From positions 1-64,000 of the forward strand of contig JAMXHR010000002.1 in NCBI GenBank assembly GCA_023955635.1: DNA of 64,000 nt, in the 5' to 3' direction. Within the stretch, counting starts at the first letter, position 1; each line of letters starts with the position of its first letter. The notes under the pieces were generated by a model that searched no databases, had not been told where the DNA came from, and saw only the letters and a list, made by a program, of their open reading frames with translations. Made by a program: the position numbers and the translations under genes. Shown piece by piece: positions 59,581 through 64,000 of the stretch. The stretch is from Methanosarcina sp. ERenArc_MAG2. GTDB taxonomy: Archaea; Halobacteriota; Methanosarcinia; Methanosarcinales; Methanosarcinaceae.

Positions 59581-60527
59581 TTACATACAACCCTTACATT
59601 TGGAACAATCACCGCAGGTTGTTGCTTCCGTATAGTCACCGCCTGTAATTTTGAATGTACATTCAGATATCCTGTAGTCGGTTGTTTTAGTACCATCATC
59701 AATGATTACAGTATCATCACCAAAGAGCAATTTAATCGGCACTTTTTCATATTCCTCCATCAAACCCGGTTTTAGCTTTGGGAAGATGACTTTCTTTTCA
59801 CCATTGCTTTTTTGGCCATAATTATATCAAAAGTAGCAAGAGAAGTTAATCTGCCGTTTATATCAAAGCCCAGGGAGTTTTTATCCGCATCAATACCCAC
59901 CGCATTCGTATCATATGCATTTATCGAACCAATAGGAGTCTCAACATTGACTGGGGCTGCCGGTTCTACGGATTCTATGCTGCCATCTTCAAAAAGCTTA
60001 AATCCTGCTCTGATGAGGATTTTTCCTGCCGGGGTGTCAATTGTGATTCTTTCGGTAGGCCACAGAATCAGGCTCCTGACTTTTCCGTCGAGATAAAAGC
60101 GCAAACCGATTATCTTTACACTGAAGTTGCCAAACGGAAATGTAAAATCATATTTTTGCGCCAGAGCACCTTCTTCTTCTTCCGACCAAAAACCGCTGAT
60201 TTGCCCGTTTAAAGGGAATAAACTATTGATCGAGCCATTTTCAAAAAAAGTAACCAGTTCTGCGGGAAATATTCCTATTGGGGTGCTTATTTCAGTTTGC
60301 TGCTCTAAATAAATACTTTTAATTTTCCCGTTTTTATGGAAAGACAAAATATTTAACTGCTTTGTTCTAACTCCGGGATTTCCATACTGCGGAACAAAAT
60401 CGCCGTATTTTGTGCTAATCAAATTATAATCTTTAAGCTTACATTCCTTCAGTTCGCCACTATCATATGTGGTAAAGCTCGTTATCCCTTTGATTCCGCT
60501 TGTTTCAACAGTTAACATATGCACCAT
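59581..60527 (-). CDS. Beta-rich uncharacterised protein with Cys-rich tail, frame broken once
   Basis: The 251-residue N-terminal part is built of repeated short blocks such as FYLDGKVRSLIL, FFENGSINSLFPL, LFEDGSIESVEP and FHKNGKIKSIYL, each of the type (F/L)xxDGxIxS-hydrophobic. It reads as a beta-repeat protein like MORN or YwqK antitoxin-like repeats. Restoring one A in the A6 run near 59805 joins KKVIFPKLKPGLMMEEYEKV and a 60-residue tail ending TTCGDCSKCKGCM, with five cysteines in the last dozen residues. The whole is about 315 residues. The Cys tail suggests metal binding. I do not know a function; no partner gene is adjacent. Confidence 0.65.
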
Positions 60528-60828
60528 CCATTATTAAAGAATGAACCTGGCTTCTTTCCTTTGCCAGGATGTTGAAGCCTCAATTCTGTTGCGCGTCCAA
60601 TCGGCTTTCATCGTAAGTACAGCTTCAAGACTCTTTTATTGCAGTATTTTTGTTGGACGCTTACTCATATATACTGCCTTAGCTAAAGGAGTACAGAATC
60701 CTTTTTCCTGTTTTATATTATATATAATTATCCCCCATCACAGTAGTTCTAAACAATCCAAATCCCGAATGCTATATTTAACAGTCATCGAATATTTAGG
60801 ATTTACCGAAAAAAATATCTAATGAACC
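60528..60828. other. Promoter side of the beta-repeat gene, nothing firm
   Basis: GCGTCCAATCGG near 60594 and TTGTTGGACGC near 60650 form a possible inverted pair, too short to call an element. No gene seen. Confidence 0.35.
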
Positions 60829-61502
60829 ATGGAATTCGTTTGTGATGCTAACCAAAAACGACTCCATAGCCATAGATACAGCCAGCTTGCTGTATCCTCT
60901 GAATTGTTTCGTAAATATGATATAATAACTTTGCCAGAATCTGCAAATTATGAATGTCAGGACACTCTAAACGTGTTGTTACATGCCTTAACATCTTCTA
61001 CAAACTCTCTTGAATCTGCAAGTAATGACCTCAAAAGCAAAAATCCTGACTCAAGAATCCCCTCAGCAGATACTATTTTCAATTACATCAAAGACAATAA
61101 TATTGAAGATGCTCTTTCTGCTTTCAGAAAAATGATTTTTGAGATTTTCAAGATGATGAAACTTGAAAACACTGTTCATGACATAGCTATTGATTTTCAT
61201 GACGTTCCATTTTATGGAGACAAAAATACTCCCGGAATTAGGGGAATAAAACCAAAGAATGGCAGTTCATGGGGTAAATCATTCTGTACCCTGGATATAA
61301 TTGGAACTTCTCATTTGACACTTGACGTAATCGACATTAATGATTTGAACAAGAATTATTCCCTTTCCATCGAATCTTTCTTCGAAAGACTTAAGATAAT
61401 AGGTGTAAAAATAGGGACAACATACCTTGACAAAGAATTTTTAACAGAGCTGTGATTTCAAAATTAGATGAACTTAAAGTCAATTCATTGGTCATCGGTT
61501 AA
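60829..61502 (+). pseudogene. DDE transposase fragment
   Basis: The N-terminal 209 residues include IAIDFHDVPFYGDKNTPGIR (first catalytic Asp region), SSWGKSFCTLDIIGTSHLTL and GVKIGTTYLDKEFLTEL, where LDKEF is the second Asp block of IS4-like transposases. A one-base shift near 61450 continues AVISKLDELKVNSLVIG and then stops as it enters the tandem repeat at 61479. The C-terminal half with the catalytic Glu is absent. The exact IS family is not decided. Confidence 0.65.
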
Positions 61503-61876
61503 GGAATTTTCTTGCCTGAAAGCTATCGATTTTGCACCTTAATCCTGATTAAACTTTGACCTTTTTACATGAAATCGATATTCTGTTCCAGTCTACAATA
61601 TGTTAAAATTTATAACAACTGTTGTGGAAATAAAGGCAATTTATCACGATTCCTCACTTAACCGAAGAAGCATGAAAGTCAATTCATTGGTCATCGGTTA
61701 AGGAATTTTCTTGCCTGAAGGCTATCGATTTTATGTCATAAATTTGCCTCAAATTTTAGCCTCTTTACCTAAAATCGATAGCCTGTTCCAGTTCAAAGTC
61801 TATATAAATTTTGAACATATGTCAAGGGAATGAATACAATTTATCATGATTCCTCACTTAACCGAAGACGCATGGA
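61479..61876. repeat. Two tandem 199-bp units with inverted ends
   Basis: Units 61479-61677 and 61678-61876 both begin GTCAATTCATTGGTCATCGG and both end with ATTCCTCACTTAACCGAAG and a short tail. Within each unit, CGGTTAAGGAA at the left is partly the inverse of TTCCTCACTTAACCG at the right. The ends are nearly identical between the units while the middles differ a lot. Confidence 0.75.
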
Positions 61877-62065
61877 TACAACTCAGACTTTTAATCAACT
61901 ATTTATAAATTTTTCTGAATATTCATAAGTTTATTATTTCCATACTCTTTTTAAGTCTTCAGTTATTCTCTCATCTTCGATTGTTCGAGGTATTGGACAG
62001 GAGAGTTATATATGCCAATACCTGCTTCGAGTTTTTAAGGATATAATCAAAAGGTGTTTACGGAT

Positions 62066-62272
62066 TTATTCAAGGTCCGAATCTTCAAAGATGAACAGTT
62101 CATCAATTGTTGTATCCAGATATCTAGCAATTTTGTATGCAAGTTTGAGAGAAGGATTATACTTTCCTTTCTCAAGAAAAACAATAGTTTCTCTTCTTAC
62201 TCCTACCATATTTGCAAGGACTTCCTGGGTAAGGTTGTGCCTTGCTCGAAGCTCCTTGATCTTTGTTTTCAC
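62066..62272 (-). CDS. XRE-family transcriptional regulator
   Basis: Starting at the GTG at 62272, which has GGAGG upstream (CCGGAGGGCTGAGG), the 68-residue protein is [40 protein letters not shown] and [18 protein letters not shown]. That is the compact Cro/CI-type helix-turn-helix of archaeal single-domain regulators. An earlier ATG at 62335 lies inside the upstream gene and is less likely. It begins 19 bases after the DUF2178 gene in the same direction, a known archaeal pairing of a small regulator with a membrane protein. It probably regulates that pair. Confidence 0.9.
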   Translation of the reverse strand: MKTKIKELRARHNLTQEVLANMVGVRRETIVFLEKGKYNPSLKLAYKIARYLDTTIDELFIFEDSDLE

Positions 62273-62291
62273 CCTCAGCCCTCCGGAATTC

Positions 62292-62687
62292 TTATTCAAC
62301 ATCACTTTTTCGCATGAAATACCACCTGAAGACATTTGCGGAAATGCTCATGAAAATAAGAAGTACACCAAGCGTACCTTCAGTAGTAAGCTCTATCAGT
62401 TTGAAATACTCTACCCAAAAGAGAACTGCAATGAGCATAAGTGTCAGGAGCCAGGAATAGGTAATTCCATATGCTGCAAGCTTCTTTGTCCTTTCGTCGC
62501 TGTCAGGGAGCTCTCCATTTTTGAAGAGTCTGAAGGCTGTGATAACAAATATGACCGATCCCATGGTTATCACAAAAATTGGAATCGATGTATTAACTTC
62601 AAAAAAAGCTGCCGATAATATCCCGGCAAGAATAAGGACTACACCCAAAGCAAGCCTGTACTTATATTCCTTTTTCATGTATCCCAT
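62292..62687 (-). CDS. DUF2178 membrane protein
   Basis: A 131-residue protein with four membrane segments: [58 protein letters not shown] and [21 protein letters not shown] conserved loop, [15 protein letters not shown], lies between segments 2 and 3. This matches DUF2178. Start at 62687 or at the Met three codons later (MKKEYKY). It is the first gene of a pair with the XRE regulator behind it. Function unknown. Confidence 0.88.
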   Translation of the reverse strand: MGYMKKEYKYRLALGVVLILAGILSAAFFEVNTSIPIFVITMGSVIFVITAFRLFKNGELPDSDERTKKLAAYGITYSWLLTLMLIAVLFWVEYFKLIELTTEGTLGVLLIFMSISANVFRWYFMRKSDVE

Positions 62688-63735
62688 TTTTATCCCTTTA
62701 ATTATCCATTTATAATGGATCTGTTTGCTAAAGATTTTTTATTGAACATTTCTGAGAATCTGTTCATTATTTATAACATATTATTTGATATTTCTAACAT
62801 TATATTAGATATAGATCACATGTACTACTATTTAAGGACTCCGTCTAAAAATAAATTTAGGTGTAAGTGAAAAAAGTAACAATGTCGAAATCAAAGCTGT
62901 GCTGGCGCACCCCGCTCCGAGCAACGGGGTATGTTCGCACATTCCAAGACTTCTACTAAATATAGCATAAACCTACGCTGAAGGCGTACAATCCTCATAT
63001 ACACCCTTCCAAGGCATTTAGATCTCCTAAATTCTGGGAAGCCATGTAATTAAAGGGATTTTGCGCCAGACCAGGTAAAGTTTTACTTAACAATATATTT
63101 ATTATTTAGTTGTAAATATTTATGTCGTCCACTGATACAGGATTGGTGTTTTCAAAATAGAATGCCCAACGCGACTTTTGATTGCGTTTCGATGCTTTTG
63201 TAACACGATGGCTCTACAAATGCCAAACTCACGGAAAAAGAATGAGAGTAGACGTTATTACGATTACTGTGAGGTAATAACAACGGAATACAAATGGACG
63301 ATCAAGCTATTAAATGTCTAATAAATAATTTTAAACAATGATGTCTAATGTGTCTGATATAATACATCGAGTGCGTAAGTCCCATGGAATAAAATACTAT
63401 CTTTAAAGTTCAATGTGTACCTAAATTTAGGAAAAATTTACGGTCTGACTTTAAAGCCAACCTTGCCCATTGTCCAAGAAATAGTTTGAATTTTAAGACA
63501 GCCTCTTAGACAGTATCCTGGAATACTCGATAAGAACAGAATAACTAAAAAGAATAAGTAATCGAAAAAACTCAAGCGTGTAAACAAAACCGAATTGAAT
63601 ACTATCTGGAAAATCTTTATTTGCCAGTGTATTTTTTGTTTCGTTTGTGGGTTATGAAGCTAGCACTCCTGATTAACTTATAATTACAGAAACCGGCTTT
63701 ATGGCTCCTTTTTTGATATATCTGATTTTATCGTT
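62688..63735. other. Long gene-poor stretch with IS ends
   Basis: A possible IS200-type hairpin lies at 62909-62930 (ACCCCG and CGGGGT). A half-end of the TTAGGACTTACGCA MITE lies near 63371. TTTAAGACAGCCTCTTAGACAG near 63486 resembles IS ends. No gene I can support. Confidence 0.4.
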
Positions 63736-64000
63736 TTAATTCTGTATCTTTGCAGCTTTTTGCCGCTTTACGAACCTGGCTCCCATCTTAAAGGCTTTCT
63801 CACAGTCCTGCGGGAACACTTCTTTTCGCCTGTTTGCCTTTTCCACGGGGTCAAACCTATCGGCAACATACTTTGAATAATCCTCGAACTGGTATGTATC
63901 GGTACTGTACATCGATTCGGAATATCCGAAGATTCTCTTTGCAATAGTTTCATTTAATTCAATCGTTTTCTTGAGCCCAAACATATCGAAGTTTTCTTCT
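63736..64000 (-). CDS. C-terminal part of a gene running off the window
   Basis: The frame is open to the window edge (EENFDMFGLKKTIELNETIA), so the Met at 63984 need not be the start. It ends ESMYSTDTYQFEDYSKYVAD, FDPVEKANRRKEVFPQDCEK and AFKMGARFVKRQKAAKIQN. The pattern D-x-S-K-Y then FPQDCxKAFxMGARxV resembles the tail of iron-sulfur flavoproteins (Isf) or related flavodoxin-like proteins. Only the tail is visible, so the call is tentative. Confidence 0.4.
   Translation of the reverse strand, partial: EENFDMFGLKKTIELNETIAKRIFGYSESMYSTDTYQFEDYSKYVADRFDPVEKANRRKEVFPQDCEKAFKMGARFVKRQKAAKIQN

Noticed and set aside
62273..62335. Upstream ATG start for the XRE regulator
   Set aside because: It lies within the end of the DUF2178 gene; the GTG at 62272 has a ribosome site and matches the usual start of the family.

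Overview
The window reads as chromosome of a Methanosarcina-like archaeon. The support is an FwdB/FmdB formylmethanofuran dehydrogenase subunit, an archaeal-type TopA, archaeal small zinc-ribbon and PhoU/TrkA_C proteins, AT-rich intergenic DNA, and a dense load of IS630, IS1634, IS1182, IS66, IS200/IS605 and MULE-type transposases with several MITE families. No rRNA, tRNA or CRISPR array was recognised.

Layout. 0-4.6 kb: transposase remnants, a GDP-fucose synthase gene, an ISL3-like MITE and an IS200 end. 4.6-8 kb: a small membrane protein, a conserved uncharacterised gene behind a twin-palindrome promoter, and a solitary damaged fwdB. 8-15.8 kb: a regulator between long direct repeats, a tyrosine recombinase split by an IS, small membrane genes, and an IS66-like element that truncates a PAS protein. 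16-23 kb: a dead TauE exporter, a duplicated winged-helix regulator, an alpha/beta hydrolase, an IS1182 element with TSD, and a 46-bp tandem repeat. 24-31 kb: a secreted glycoprotein, a Cys-rich small protein, MarC, a RelBE-like pair and a MULE transposase hit by a MITE. 31-38.5 kb: a methyltransferase, an intact-ended IS630, an Old Yellow Enzyme-like flavoprotein, an anchored extracellular protein, an IS200 with a nested MITE, MsrA and a PEBP lipoprotein. 38.7-43 kb: zinc ribbon, DUF362, a doubled PhoU-TrkA_C protein and two tandem single-domain MgtE genes. 43.3-53.6 kb: IS mosaics, then an ion-transport block of P2-type ATPase, Kup and an NRAMP-like carrier. 53.8-58 kb: topA and an FAD amine-oxidase-like gene. 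58-64 kb: IS630, a beta-rich uncharacterised gene, repeats, a DUF2178/XRE pair and a partial gene at the edge.

Two points dominate. First, more than fifteen otherwise well conserved genes, including the housekeeping topA, are broken by single-base changes that mostly fall in runs of one base. This looks like sequencing under-calling of homopolymers rather than mass gene death, so those entries give the whole gene span. Second, a roughly 117-bp MITE sits three times in exactly the TTTA apex of IS200/IS605 end hairpins, with TTTA/TAAA target duplication: one mobile element apparently exploiting the hairpin tip of another.

The genes that work together are mostly about ions: MgtE pair plus PhoU-TrkA_C regulator, P2-type ATPase, Kup, NRAMP-like and MarC.
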